From positions 2,294,001-2,358,000 of the forward strand of contig CP085825.1 in assembly GCA_020809705.1 (NCBI GenBank): a stretch of 64,000 bases of DNA. The letters run 5' to 3'. Below the pieces are notes generated by a model. It worked only from the letters and a program-made list of their open reading frames with translations. It did no database searches and was not told the DNA's origin. Made by a program: the position numbers and the translations under genes. Of this stretch, positions 1-10,214 are shown piece by piece. The number at the start of each line of letters is the position of its first letter. Positions within the stretch are counted from its first letter, which is position 1. The stretch comes from Calonectria ilicicola (taxonomy: Eukaryota > Ascomycota > Sordariomycetes > Hypocreales > Nectriaceae).

Positions 1-1
1 C

Positions 2-826
2 TGTGCGCAGTCCACAAGATACCAAAAGGGCACCGGTCTCGAGGCCAAGCGTGTTGAAACAGTCGAGAGTGTGTTAGCGGCTGCTCGTGTCGCCAAGGAA
101 AAGGGTAGCACACGCTTCTGCATGGGCGCAGCATGGCGCGACATGCGCGGCCGCAAGAATAGTCTCAAGAACATCAAGGAAATGGTCCAGGGCGTCAAGG
201 GAATGGGAATGGAGGTGTGCGTGACGCTGGGCATGATTGATAGCGAGCAGGCCAAGGAGCTCAAGGAGGCAGGATTGACGGCTTACAACCACAACGTCGA
301 CACGAGCCGAGAGTTTTACCCTTCCATTATTTCCACCCGCTCCTATGATGAGCGACTGCAGACGCTGAGCCACGTCCGAGATGCTGGTATCAAGGTCTGT
401 TCGGGAGGTATCCTCGGACTCGGAGAAACATCCGAAGACCGCATTGGCCTGCTTTACACTGTGTCGACACTCCCCCAACACCCGGAGAGTTTCCCCGTCA
501 ATGCCCTTGTGCCTATCAAGGGAACACCTCTTGGTGACCGACCTCAGGTAGAGTTCACGAGCATGCTGCGTACCATTGCCACGGCGCGAATCCTGATGCC
601 ATCTACCATCATCCGAATTGCTGCCGGACGCAAGACCATGTCGGAGGAGAAGCAGGCTATGTGCTTCATGGCCGGCGCCAACGCAATCTTCACTGGTGAA
701 AAGATGTTGACAACCGAGTGCAACGGCTGGGACGAGGATGCGGCCATGTTTGGTCGATGGGGATTGGAGCCGATGAAGAGCTTTGACAAGTCTCCCCAGC
801 CAGCCCCAGAGGTTAGAGTTCTCTAA
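2..826 (+). CDS. BIO2: Biotin synthase, C-terminal part (5' truncated by window edge)
   Basis: This is a radical-SAM enzyme that inserts sulfur into dethiobiotin, the last step of biotin synthesis, normally in mitochondria. The visible reading frame starts at base 2 and ends at a TAA at 824-826 (274 residues). Its first residues, CAQSTRYQKGTG, are the third cysteine and following segment of the CxxxCxxC motif that binds the 4Fe-4S cluster, so the first two cysteines and the N-terminus lie outside the window. Later family landmarks are visible: the YNHNVDTS segment, the GGILGLGE segment, and IRIAAGR, whose arginine is the expected ligand of the 2Fe-2S cluster. No intron is visible in this part. 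Family assignment is very secure. Not cut inside the window otherwise. Confidence 0.97.
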   Translation, partial: CAQSTRYQKGTGLEAKRVETVESVLAAARVAKEKGSTRFCMGAAWRDMRGRKNSLKNIKEMVQGVKGMGMEVCVTLGMIDSEQAKELKEAGLTAYNHNVDTSREFYPSIISTRSYDERLQTLSHVRDAGIKVCSGGILGLGETSEDRIGLLYTVSTLPQHPESFPVNALVPIKGTPLGDRPQVEFTSMLRTIATARILMPSTIIRIAAGRKTMSEEKQAMCFMAGANAIFTGEKMLTTECNGWDEDAAMFGRWGLEPMKSFDKSPQPAPEVRVL

Positions 827-3728
827 GATTGTTGCGAGAAAATAGGATAAGGAGTAAAGGCGGGTGGGCGGACGGTTGGGTATGGACGATTTAAACACAT
901 GCGTCAGAAGACGGGAAACTGGCATTGGCGTTCCTGCGTCACCAATGAATATATCCACATTGGGTTTTGTCCAAGTTTGATAATTTTCGTAAATCTATAA
1001 AAAACAAACCGATTTTGAACCAGGAAATCCCGTCACCTATTTTCATTTCACGTTAGTAACACATCATCTGTTTGTTTCTACGTAAAAGTTGAGGTGAGCA
1101 GCATATGGTCTCAAGGCCCATTACTCAATTAGGCAACGTTGCATCATGGCAAAGCAGCGGGACCGGGTCATTGCCGGCCATCGGGTCAGAAGCAAGCAGG
1201 GGTGAAAAAAAAAACGACAATGAGGAAATTGACCAGGGGCATTTGGCTTGCATTGTGATTGAGTGATGAGGCGCGGGGTGATGCGCGAAAGGGATTGGAT
1301 GAGTGGCGGACATGAGCGAGGGGCGACAGGGACCCGGCAGATGACAATAGGACATATGTTGAGTGGTCAGGGGATTATTGGGTGGGCAGGAAATGCAACC
1401 GCAAACCCCGTGACCCGCGGGGAATAGAAGAGGAAATGAAAGGCAACTTTTTTGGCCATGTGGTTCTGGAGGTGTTGAATGTGAGCTGATGCGGGCCTGG
1501 TCCTATGACGGAGACCAGCGGCGACTGATGAGGTGCTGAACTAGCGGGGAGCAGCCGCCACTTTAGCTGGCAGCCAGGCGATCATCAGGTACTGGAAAGT
1601 CTATCACTGGTAGGACGAGGCGACTGCATCTGGACATGCCTTGTTCATGGTGTGGTGATGGGTGATTTTTAGTGCACGCTAGCGACTCGGGGGGTTTCCT
1701 GTCTGATATCAAGGCACCGAGAGGAGAGACTCGGGGCCTATGACGACAGCGGGTTCAACGAACATCGGGGACGTGCTGCTGTACATGTGTGTGTGTACAT
1801 GGCGCAGAGCCGGGGCAGGACAAAGCAAAGCCCTCGCTCGGTACGGCGCCGTACAACGCAGCGCCGTGCAGTGCAGTGCGGTGCGGTCCCAGTTTGCAGG
1901 GGCACGCTCGGATCAGGTGGTGGACACTAGGAATCACAAAGAGGATACGTGGGTGCATGCAATGGACGTCGATCTTGTTATTCTGGGACCGAGGCATCTG
2001 GCATTTTCAAGCGCGACAATGCGAGGCAGAGTTTCCCACGCAATCCCATAAACAAGGGAAATCCTGTCAGGTTTCAACCTTGCTGAGGTGAGGTGAGGTG
2101 TACAGGAAGGACTGAGGCCGTCACAGCTTTTCCCATGCTGGTGCTGCTGGTGCTGCTGTTGCCGCCCCCCCCCCCCACACCAATGAATGCCCTCCCTGCT
2201 CTCGATCCCACGTTTCTTGTTAGCTTCCAGGGAACCCCCCTCGACCGGCTGGACTCCCGCCCAACAATGGAAATGCTCCGTCCTCGCAACAAGCACGTAA
2301 AAAATGAGAAAAAACGACCCGAGGCCGCAGTGGCACACCACACACGGGCACCCTGGACGGTGCTGAAAACCCGCCGGGAGCCAATGGCGTACACGCCTGC
2401 ACGCCTTGCATCCCACGCAACTTATCCCACATCGGCGGGCAGCCTATGAGGTGGCGACCGCCCTGTCTGGGTCTGATGCACGGGGCAGGCTGCGGCCTCG
2501 TTGGGGGGGCTATTGTTGCTGACCTATGCTGCTCTGCCTACTGCATGCATCCTGTTCGCTGCCCTTCCGGGTTTGGATATGTCGTCGTCTGGCCGTGGCC
2601 ATTGGCGGCTGGTGAGTAAGCATGGCCAGGACGCTGGCATGTTGGCCCTCCGGCGGTCTAAGCCATGGCCGTCCTTTGAAGGAGGATGGATGAATGGCCT
2701 CAAGACGGATGGCCTTTGGATGGCTCAACGAGGGAGCGAGGGAGCGAGGATGGCTCACGTAGCAGAGGCCAGGCCGGAACCCGGGCCCTGGTTTCGGCCT
2801 TGGTCTTGTTTCTGCGCCTCTCTGCTTCGATGTCGTTCGCCTCTTATGCTGCCGCTACCCGTTACCTTAGCTATTTGCGACCCTGAACCCAGATGCGACC
2901 GCCTTCCTGTCCGTCCATCCATGCCTTCTGCAGCACACCTCTTCTCCCTTAAACCCAAACCCAAACGCAACCCAACACCCTTCTATTTATTGTTGTTTTC
3001 CTTTTGATTTGTTCGCCATCCTTTTGTTTATTTTTTGCTCTTCCATTGTTATTATTATTTATTTATTATTATTATTCCTCCCCCTCCTCCGTCTTGCCCT
3101 GCAGGGATACACGCCAACAACAACTCCAGCACATATCCTCTGCCAGGCCCTCGCCGCGTGTGCGCTTCTTTCTCCCCCACCGAAAGAAAAGCTGCCACCA
3201 GGCCTCCCGGTCCCGCGCATACACTACACAGCTATTTGCACCACACCCGTCTCGCCGCTCACACCCTTACGCTTGCACTCTCACGCTTCACACCCCCGCC
3301 GAGAACGCCCGACCAAAACAACCTAAACTAAAAAGGCCGCCTGCCTGGCCTTCTTGCCGCTCAGTCCTTGGCTGCTCGATTTTCGTACTTTCTTCACCCT
3401 TCTTCGAATTCCTTCCAGCTCGACTGTGATTGTGTCGCATTCGTCTGGTGAAAGAGTGCCATCGTCTCTTTGTTCCTCTCTCACACAGTCACCCTTGCCT
3501 TTCCCGAGCACACCCAAAAGTCTCGAATCGAGTTGTTTCACAACTACCCTCCGATTACGTGACCGACCTGACTCTTTCTGGCATCTTCCTCTGGATTCGC
3601 ATAAATCTTGTGACAAATTTCTTCGTCGGGAGCCTCGACTTTGCGCATTTTCCTTGCGCCGAGACCCTTCCATCCCTCGATCCTCCTACATCTGTCGGAA
3701 TCCGCCGCCTTTGTGTGCTCCCGCCAAG
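827..3728. other. Intergenic region and long leader
   Basis: No protein gene is supported here; open frames overlap on both strands and lack consistent codon bias. Simple repeats are common: a GTGCA/GTGCG cluster near 1865-1884, a GGTGA cluster near 2085-2099, a run of 12 C at 2165-2176, and a TTA/TTTA microsatellite at 3049-3076. From about 2950 to 3728 the plus strand is pyrimidine-rich, as expected for the 5' leader and core promoter of the gene starting at 3729. Confidence 0.6.
3049..3076. repeat. TTA/TTTA microsatellite
   Basis: A short tract made of ATT and ATTT units in the probable leader of the gene at 3729. Such tracts vary in length between strains. No function is implied. Confidence 0.8.
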
Positions 3729-4718
3729 ATGAAGGGCCGCCCCGTCGATCAGATTGTCTACGAGTACATGTTCCCCCGCCCCAAGAGCAACGACCCCCAG
3801 AACTTTCACGCTCTTCTCCAGCGCAGTCTGATTCCCGAGGTCCGTCAAGAAACGCACGCTTTCTACGGCCACCTCGAGACGCAGGAGGCTAAATACCCTG
3901 GTCTCGACTACACCCACCGCACTCACCGAATCCGCCTCTCGCGATGGCCGTGGCACCGTCGCCTTTTCCGCGCCTTTGACGGTTTGCGTCTCACCGATGC
4001 CGAAATCGCCGGCCTGACCAAATGGGAGGGTACCAAGTGGGCCAAGGAGAAGTTCGAGAGGGAGCAGGGCATCATCATTCGCGACACCACTGCTGACGGC
4101 TTTCCTGATTGGACTGAAATCGAGGACCATCCTCGCGAACCCGAGGTCCATAGCGCTGAATACGTCGATCTTGACGAGGACGAAGGCGAGATGGACGTCG
4201 AGAGCGAATTTGAAATGGAGAGCGTCGGTGTGGAGCTCAACGAGCGCCTCCGAGCGCAGGCTGCGCGCCGAGAGGCTGGCGATAGCACCGCTGTTCTTGA
4301 CGAGGAATGGGAGCAGTGGCTCAAGAATGCCATCGAGTCTGGTGAGCTCAATTTTCTCACCGAGCAGATTTCCCACCAGGGCAACGACTCCAGCATTGTT
4401 CCCGCTGCTCTCTTCCCTCCGGGCATGCTCAGCGCCGCTCGGGCCGGTCAGTGGAATGAGGTGCCCGACTTCCTCCACCATATGCTTCGTCGAACCCTCG
4501 AGTCAGAAGACCCCAATCGCAATGGTGCGCCTCTGGAAGAACCAAGAGAAGCATCCGCGCCCGCTCTTCCCACTCCTAACGAGGTTCGGCGCAGACATCT
4601 TGATTACCACCACCGACTCCATATCTCTTGGCCCCGCCGCACGTACTCAGATCTCCGTCTCCCGGTGGGGGATTCGGCATTTGGTCAGCGCACCACTGAG
4701 ACTTCGTCTGGCATATGA
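3729..4718 (+). CDS. Conserved-looking fungal protein of unknown function
   Basis: A single-exon gene of 329 residues. The start at 3729 is preferred over upstream in-frame codons because it follows a CT-rich leader and the context CCAAGATGA; everything upstream in frame reads as low-complexity leader. The protein begins MKGRPVDQIVYEYMFPRPKS, contains an Arg/Trp-rich stretch around residues 60-80 (HRIRLSRWPWHRRLFRAF), and a strongly acidic segment around residues 143-168. No signal peptide or membrane segment is seen. I do not recognise the family and can give no function. Codon use matches neighbouring core genes, which supports that it is real. It lies tail to tail with GCN5. Confidence 0.8.
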   Translation: MKGRPVDQIVYEYMFPRPKSNDPQNFHALLQRSLIPEVRQETHAFYGHLETQEAKYPGLDYTHRTHRIRLSRWPWHRRLFRAFDGLRLTDAEIAGLTKWEGTKWAKEKFEREQGIIIRDTTADGFPDWTEIEDHPREPEVHSAEYVDLDEDEGEMDVESEFEMESVGVELNERLRAQAARREAGDSTAVLDEEWEQWLKNAIESGELNFLTEQISHQGNDSSIVPAALFPPGMLSAARAGQWNEVPDFLHHMLRRTLESEDPNRNGAPLEEPREASAPALPTPNEVRRRHLDYHHRLHISWPRRTYSDLRLPVGDSAFGQRTTETSSGI

Positions 4719-5676
4719 AGGACCTAGAATCCCGCTAAGGAAATGAACTACAACGAGAAACGATAAACAAAGACCTATACCTCCTCCTCCTCAAAAAAGT
4801 TATACCCATGGCAGCTCACGATTTTTTCGGCGCTGCATTTCCACTCACGAACATGACACACCCCAGCAGGGGCGGGCCCAGCTGGCTTCCCTTTCGTCAC
4901 AACCTGGAATACTCACGCACGCACTCGCACACGCAACACATAGACTCGCATATGGCCCACCGTCCCGTCCTCGGCCCGTGTTCTGTTTTGCAACACGATT
5001 ACGAGCGATAGCCCGTGGATGGTTTGGCAACTTTAGCTCTTATCATTTCTCTTTCCAGACTGGACAAAGGTGTTTGGGCGATTTTTTTTTGGTTAGGAAC
5101 TGGGACTTATTGGGGTGCATTTATATTACACTTGGGGTTCCTTTTTTATTTTTATTTTTGGCAGAAGGGCAGCAACACGATGAGCCGATTGTTGTCTTTC
5201 CGGCTGCTGGGTTGCCCTGCCGTGGCAGAAGTTTGTTACTTGATAGCCACCTTGTCCGTTCTTGTGTGCTGGGCACTATATTTTACATTTCAAGTACGAG
5301 ATAGATAGCCGGGCTAAACAAGTGTCTGTTTTATGAAACCTGTTCTGAGTTTTTGGACCATCTGGTGTGGATTGCATGATATCAAGGTGAAACATGATTG
5401 GTTAAATTTGTTTTAATTTTTTTGTGCAAAACCCCAAGTTTTTCTTGATATGCCCAAGCCATGCCCAGGTCTCACCTCCTAATGCCCTTGACCAAAATGT
5501 TGATGCACGATAGCATCCCAACAAAGTCAACCCAATTACCATAAAACGCCACGCTATCTCCCAAAAAAAGCATTTCCTACACCGCAACCCCTGCCAGACC
5601 AAAAGCATCCTCATATACGTCATGTCTATCAAGACCCCGAGTTGATTTGGGGCCGCCTGGAACCTGGTGTAAAGCC
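4719..5676. other. Convergent intergenic region
   Basis: Space between the stop of the unknown gene (+) and the stop of GCN5 (-). It should hold both 3' UTRs. Short T-rich tracts near 5080-5160 and A/T-rich sequence near 5400-5430 fit 3'-end signals. No gene seen. Confidence 0.6.
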
Positions 5677-6995
5677 CTACTTTTCGGGCTCCAGGTGGGA
5701 CCACTCGGGGATAGCCTTGATCTGCTGCCACATGAACTTTTCGAGTTTGTTGGCCGACTTTGCGTATGGTGTGCTCTCGTTGTTGTACTTGCGGCAGTTG
5801 TCAAAAACGAGTTTGGCATCCTTGATAAAGTCCTCTGGTGTGGCATACTGGTCAGCCTCCAGTTTGCTTTCCATAGTGCTGAGATCCATGGGCTCCTTGA
5901 TAACATCGTAGTAGTCGGCGACGTCGTCGCGGTTGACGGGCACAAGGAAAGGCCACGCCGAGTTGTGGTTTTGTAAATCGTTGAGCAAGTGTAGGAGCTG
6001 GTTGTAGTTGGGACCGTGGCGAGGTTGGCGAGCTAGCTCGTCCATGTCTGGGGACCAACCCGAGGCACGAATGGCGGGGATGTCGAGCGGGTTGATCTCA
6101 ACTATGCCGTTCTTCCACTCCTTGGGTGGGGCGTGTACGTTGTGTGACTTGGAGTATGCGCGAATCTTGGCCTGGACGCACTCTTTTTGCTTGAGCAGCA
6201 TCCGTCCCATCTCGAGATATCGGATTCGCGGAATCATGGAACATTGCATGATGGTTCCACCTTCATAATCCTTGATGTAACCCATCCAAACTTTCTTGTC
6301 TAGTGTGATTTCCTTTGTGAACCCTTGTTTTTTGAAGTAACCGATGGCGTAGTTATCGGCATAAGTTAGAAAATGCATCACATCACTGGTGGCTTTGACA
6401 TAATCCTTAAGATGGGACATGAGATGAGCACCGTAACCCTTGACTTGTTGGTCGGAACTGATGGCACAGAAGACAATTTCCGCAAACTGGCGACCTTTGA
6501 AGGGGCGATATGTGATACCTCCAACGACCTCGAGGGGCTTCTTGACAATGGCAATGGACAGGTGGGTGCGATCGTAGACGAGACGGGCGATATAATCCTT
6601 GGGCATTTTGGGAAGTTGTTTCTGAAAGATGCATTTGAGACCGGTGAGAATGATGAGGGATTCTCGCTCGTTGTCGTTGTTTACTACACGGAACTCGATT
6701 TCGCCATTGCGCTCCTCGATGACAGCGGGCTGAAGGCAAAGCGGTTAGTTGCGCTCACGAGTTTTATTGCAAAGTTGGAAGGGATTCACCTTTTCAGGGA
6801 AAGGAATAGGCTTAATGGCAGGCTTTTTGTCCTCAGATTCCTCGGACTCGTCTTGCTTGATGCGCTTGGACGGGGTGGGAGACGTGGGCTCCTCCTCGGC
6901 TTTGCGCTTGTTGGCACCTGGGGGAGCTGGGGTCAGTTTGGTGCCTAGGATATGTCGCATTTGCGTGCAGGATACAACACACCTTCGTCCGACAT
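5677..6995 (-). CDS. GCN5: Histone acetyltransferase GCN5 (SAGA/ADA catalytic subunit)
   Basis: The lysine acetyltransferase of SAGA and ADA, acting on histone H3 in the nucleus. Exons read as 6983-6995, 6790-6926 (or to 6944), 5677-6729; introns 6927-6982 and 6730-6789. The N-terminus is short, charged and disordered, with a basic SKRIK patch. The acetyltransferase domain contains FAEIVFCAI, whose Glu is the general base, and QVKGYG, the acetyl-CoA binding motif A. A C-terminal bromodomain follows ([19 protein letters not shown], and [10 protein letters not shown] with the acetyl-lysine-binding Asn). About 400 residues, close to the usual fungal length of 400-450. The first exon encodes only MSDE plus one base. 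The 3' splice site of intron 1 is ambiguous (see findings). It shares a 392-base divergent promoter with OST5. Confidence 0.96.
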
Positions 6996-7387
6996 GATTG
7001 CAATGGTGGAGCTGCCTTTTCCGGTTGGTTGTTGATGTCAGGGACAGGTCTGATGTCGCGAGATGCGATCATGATAGTGGAGGGTTGTCACAGTGGCGCG
7101 TGCACTGCTTATGTCATTCTCAGCTCTGCGCAAGCCAGTCAATCAGGCTCCAGGCAAGCTACCAGGGGTAATACAGCGCTAAACCCTTTTTGTCTACGGG
7201 CCACGATGCGAAATCGTAAGCTCGTGAAGCTGCCCCAGAGGCGTGACGCTGCAGCTTGACACTTGCAACCAAGTTCTCAACCGTCATCAGATCTTCGACG
7301 AATGCCGCGTACAGCTCGTTAAACCAACACCCATTGACCCAATTACCCCAATCGCTCATTGCGATATTCTATTTCGAAGTCTAGCAC
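6996..7387. promoter_or_regulatory. Divergent promoter region GCN5 / OST5
   Basis: The 392 bases between the two start codons must hold both promoters and both leaders. Open frames inside it are short and overlap on both strands. I could not pick out a convincing TATA box or a known factor site. Confidence 0.55.
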
Positions 7388-7732
7388 ATGGATTCATCGT
7401 TGCATGAGGTCTGGCAAGCTGCTGCTGGCAGCCCGTTCTTCCCTTCTGTCAACAAGGGAAATCAGTTCTGGGTCGGATTCCTTTTGCTGCTGCTGGGATT
7501 CTCTCTCACTGGTGTCTTCGCCCTGAGTGAGTTTTTTGATATTGCGATTGCAATGATCCATTTCTAATCACCTGACAGACCGATCTCTCGTCAACGTCCC
7601 TGTGCTCGGCGTTCCGGCTTCCCTGGCGATTGCGTATGCATTTCACCCAAGAACATCTCTCGAGCGCCCCCGCTGACTTTCCTTAGGTTCGGAGTCGTTT
7701 ATATGTTCTGCGCAGTCGGAGTCTACGTCTGA
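7388..7732 (+). CDS. OST5: Oligosaccharyltransferase subunit OST5
   Basis: A small ER membrane subunit of the oligosaccharyltransferase that N-glycosylates nascent proteins. Three exons, 7388-7526, 7579-7633 and 7687-7732, give 79 residues; introns of 52 and 53 bases have GTGAGT and GTATGC donors, and CTGAC branch sites. The protein starts MDSSLHEVWQAAAGSPF, has a first hydrophobic helix (FWVGFLLLLLGFSLTGVFAL), a short loop, and a second helix ending in the sequence GVYV. Two helices, a length near 80-90 residues and the GVYV end fit yeast Ost5, which also ends FGVYV. The identification rests on this overall resemblance. Too short and too split to appear in simple open-frame scans. RAD1 follows 174 bases downstream on the same strand. 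Confidence 0.85.
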
Positions 7733-7906
7733 GATACCCCCCAAAAGTCCCGTTCGGTCGGTTTCGTGTACAATAGTTGGAGCAAACAAGAGAAGACGCT
7801 ACTGAGCGCCCATTGAATTTCTGCCAGTCTTGACATTTTCCCCCTTCCCTTTCTTTCGCGCGCATCATATTCTTGACTGAGATACGGATCCTGCCATATT
7901 TGCAAG

Positions 7907-8911
7907 ATGGCACCGGAATCTCAGCCCATCTTTCGAGCTGTGGCCACATCCACAAGGCCCCTCTATCAACTTTTGCGATGTATTAGTTTTGCACCCCGAG
8001 CCCACGTTCAGATAACGGAGGATGGAATTAGATTCGCGTCTGATCATGCGCGAGTGATGCAAGGTAAATGCTCATTTCGCGCGGTGGGTTGTAGTCAATT
8101 CTGACTTGTAGTTCTAGGGGTTGCCTTTCTCGACAAAGCTCTGTTCTCCTCGTACACTGTTAATTTACCCTTGGCCGAGGGTGAAGAGCTTCCTGAGCCC
8201 CCAAACTTTCAAATTTCCTTATCGTCTGTATTGGAGGTTCTTCAAATCTTCGGGGCTGTGGACGTTGCTACCCGAGCGCAAAAAGCAGACCAAGACCCAT
8301 ATCGCAGCAATTTACGCAATTACCGGCCAGATGCTTTTAGCAACCAAACACTGGGGATTTCGGGAACATGTACGCTGGTCTATGGAGAAGATGGTGACCC
8401 ATTTAAAATCACCATTGAAGAAGCAGGCGTTAAAACTACAGCCGCTCTGACTACCTATCTCCCAGAGGTACCAGAGGACATACCCTTTGACCGCAATGAC
8501 CTGCATTTCAAGATCATTATGCAATCGCGTTCTCTCTTGGATGCGCTCGCCGAGATTTCCCCAACTGCCCCAACAAAGCTGACAATTACTGCAACCAAAA
8601 CCTCTCCATATCTCTCCTTATCCGGGTTGGGAGATTTTGGAAGCTCTGGGGTTGACTTTGCGCGCGGCAAAGACCTTCTTGAGACATTCAGCATTCAGGA
8701 ACGGTGGTCTCAGTGCTACAAGTTTGATTTTATCAAGAGCTCAACAGAAGCGATGCGGATTGCAAGCAAGGTTAGTTTGAGAGGTGATGGACAGGGTGTC
8801 TTGAGTCTCCAGTTTATGGTTGACGTGGAGGGCGGTAAGAGGAGCTTTTTGGACTTCCGGTTCATTCCGTTTATTCAACAAGACGAAGATGAGGCCGGCG
8901 ACGACGAGTAA
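7907..8911 (+). CDS. RAD1: DNA damage checkpoint clamp subunit Rad1
   Basis: Rad1 (Rad17 in budding yeast) of the Rad9-Rad1-Hus1 (9-1-1) ring, a PCNA-like clamp loaded at damaged DNA to activate the checkpoint kinase. Two exons, 7907-8063 and 8118-8911, joined across a 54-base intron with GTAAAT donor; 316 residues. The N-terminal part has the clamp-fold pattern (FRAVATSTRPLYQLLRCISF, then VQITEDGIRF), and the central SLSSVLEVLQIFG and LTITATKTSPYLSLSG segments match the Rad1 family. The C-terminus is acidic (DEDEAGDDE). Length is at the usual size of about 300. The start is supported by the context AAGATGG and by alignment of the first strand. It follows OST5 on the same strand. Confidence 0.9.
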
Positions 8912-9858
8912 ATCATTAGGCAGCATTTAATTGACCACCTGATAACATTGTCTCTGCATTTTGACGTAAGCGTGTTTCATTTTCCATGCAGGTCTTGCAT
9001 GTATACCAAGTAGCTCGGCCCATGTGGCTCAACTCTAATAGCTACACGTATGATCCGATCAATTGTTTTGGCTGGTTGCTTTTTTAGAGGTGTCGTGCCA
9101 ACCAAGCTAATACATCGTAGTATCAATGCGTGCAAGGTAATCGGCTCAACCAGTAATTGAAATATTAACCAAGTATGATTCAACCATTGCAAGCGAGTAG
9201 GCTAGCTAGATGCCTTAAAGGCAATAGTCTTGACTCGAAATCCGAATCTGTGAATTTGTGTAATTAGTGAGGATGGCAGGGGCTTGAGTGGAATCAGACA
9301 GTCGCGACCATTTCGTGTATTAGGTCTCACTTATCGAGAGCGTTCGCTGGCAATGTCTCGGTGTCACTTGGGTGCGTGAAAAACAGGTAACCCAGCCTAC
9401 GCCATTGTTTGTAGAGGCCGAAGCAAAGGGAATTCTATTAAATTAAACCTTTAGATGCTGGGAAGAGTAAAAGTATGAAAATGTAAGCTTTCATCCAAGT
9501 GTGAGAGTTGGGCTAGTCTCCCCCAGAAAAGCGTTTCCAAAGGAGACCGTGGTAACACTGCTCTGACAAGGCGATTGGGGGCTCCTTTTTGGATCGACGC
9601 AGTGGAATTTGAACTGCTCGCGGGTTGACGTTTAGAGCCTGAAACGGGGCGTGAACAATCCACTGTCGTTTGTGATAGCGGCTTTTTGGAATGGGAAACC
9701 GCATAATGTTTCAAACGCGAAGAAGAAAGGTTAGAACAAAAAAAGAAATTCTAAGTGGTAGTTAAAAAGGCTCGTCATCTCTTCCACCGACCCTCATTCT
9801 CGTTCCTTATCACACTTGATCACACTCTCGTTCTCAATTTCTTTACAATTCTGCCACC
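8912..9858. other. Intergenic, no gene supported
   Basis: 3' region of RAD1 and upstream DNA of the possible small gene near 9.9 kb. From about 9770 to 9860 the plus strand is CT-rich, like a fungal leader. Short antisense frames at 9451-9714 look random. Confidence 0.5.
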
Positions 9859-10214
9859 TTGACTGCTGCGCAGGTGTTCTCTGGTGTGCACCTCATTATC
9901 AACATGGGCGGGTCTCAGCATATCAAACTTGTCGTCATGGGACGACGAAACACGATCAAGAAGCCCCGAGAGCAGGATTGGCCGGGCCAGGTCCTGGACT
10001 CGCTCAAGTCATTGTTGGCCATGCTCTTTGGCAGCAACCCAATGGCCACATCGTGGGATGACGAACACGAGCCGCTACTGGAGAGACCATCCAAGTTGGC
10101 ACCAAAACCGGCAGTTATATCCCTGGCCAGAGCTACTGCACCAAGGGCAATGAGGATGCCGAACAAGGTTGCGCTCAAAGGATGAGTGACGTCTTGCGCC
10201 CCGTTGAGGGCTGA
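9859..10214 (+). CDS. Possible small gene, exon structure unresolved
   Basis: A CT-rich leader (about 9770-9860) is followed by an ATG at 9904 in good context (CAACATGG) whose frame runs to 10185 (93 residues, starting MGGSQHIKLVV). A second plus-strand frame, open from 10062 to a TGA at 10212-10214, reads much more like protein in its distal part (TGETIQVGTKTGSYIPGQ, then YCTKGNEDAEQGCAQRM). This suggests that the two frames are exons of one gene joined by an intron, but no strong donor/acceptor pair of the right phase is visible; the best phase-compatible choices use weak donors at 9931 or 9991 and an AG at 10084-10085. It may also be a frameshifted remnant. No function is proposed. Confidence 0.35.

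Noticed and set aside
74..958. 294-residue open frame antisense to biotin synthase
   Set aside because: It mirrors the biotin synthase coding frame; the sense frame has clear family motifs and the antisense product has none.
9915..10178. Minus-strand frame that looks like a signal peptide protein
   Set aside because: The hydrophobic start begins with TTG, with no ATG in context, and the plus strand has the leader and ATG.
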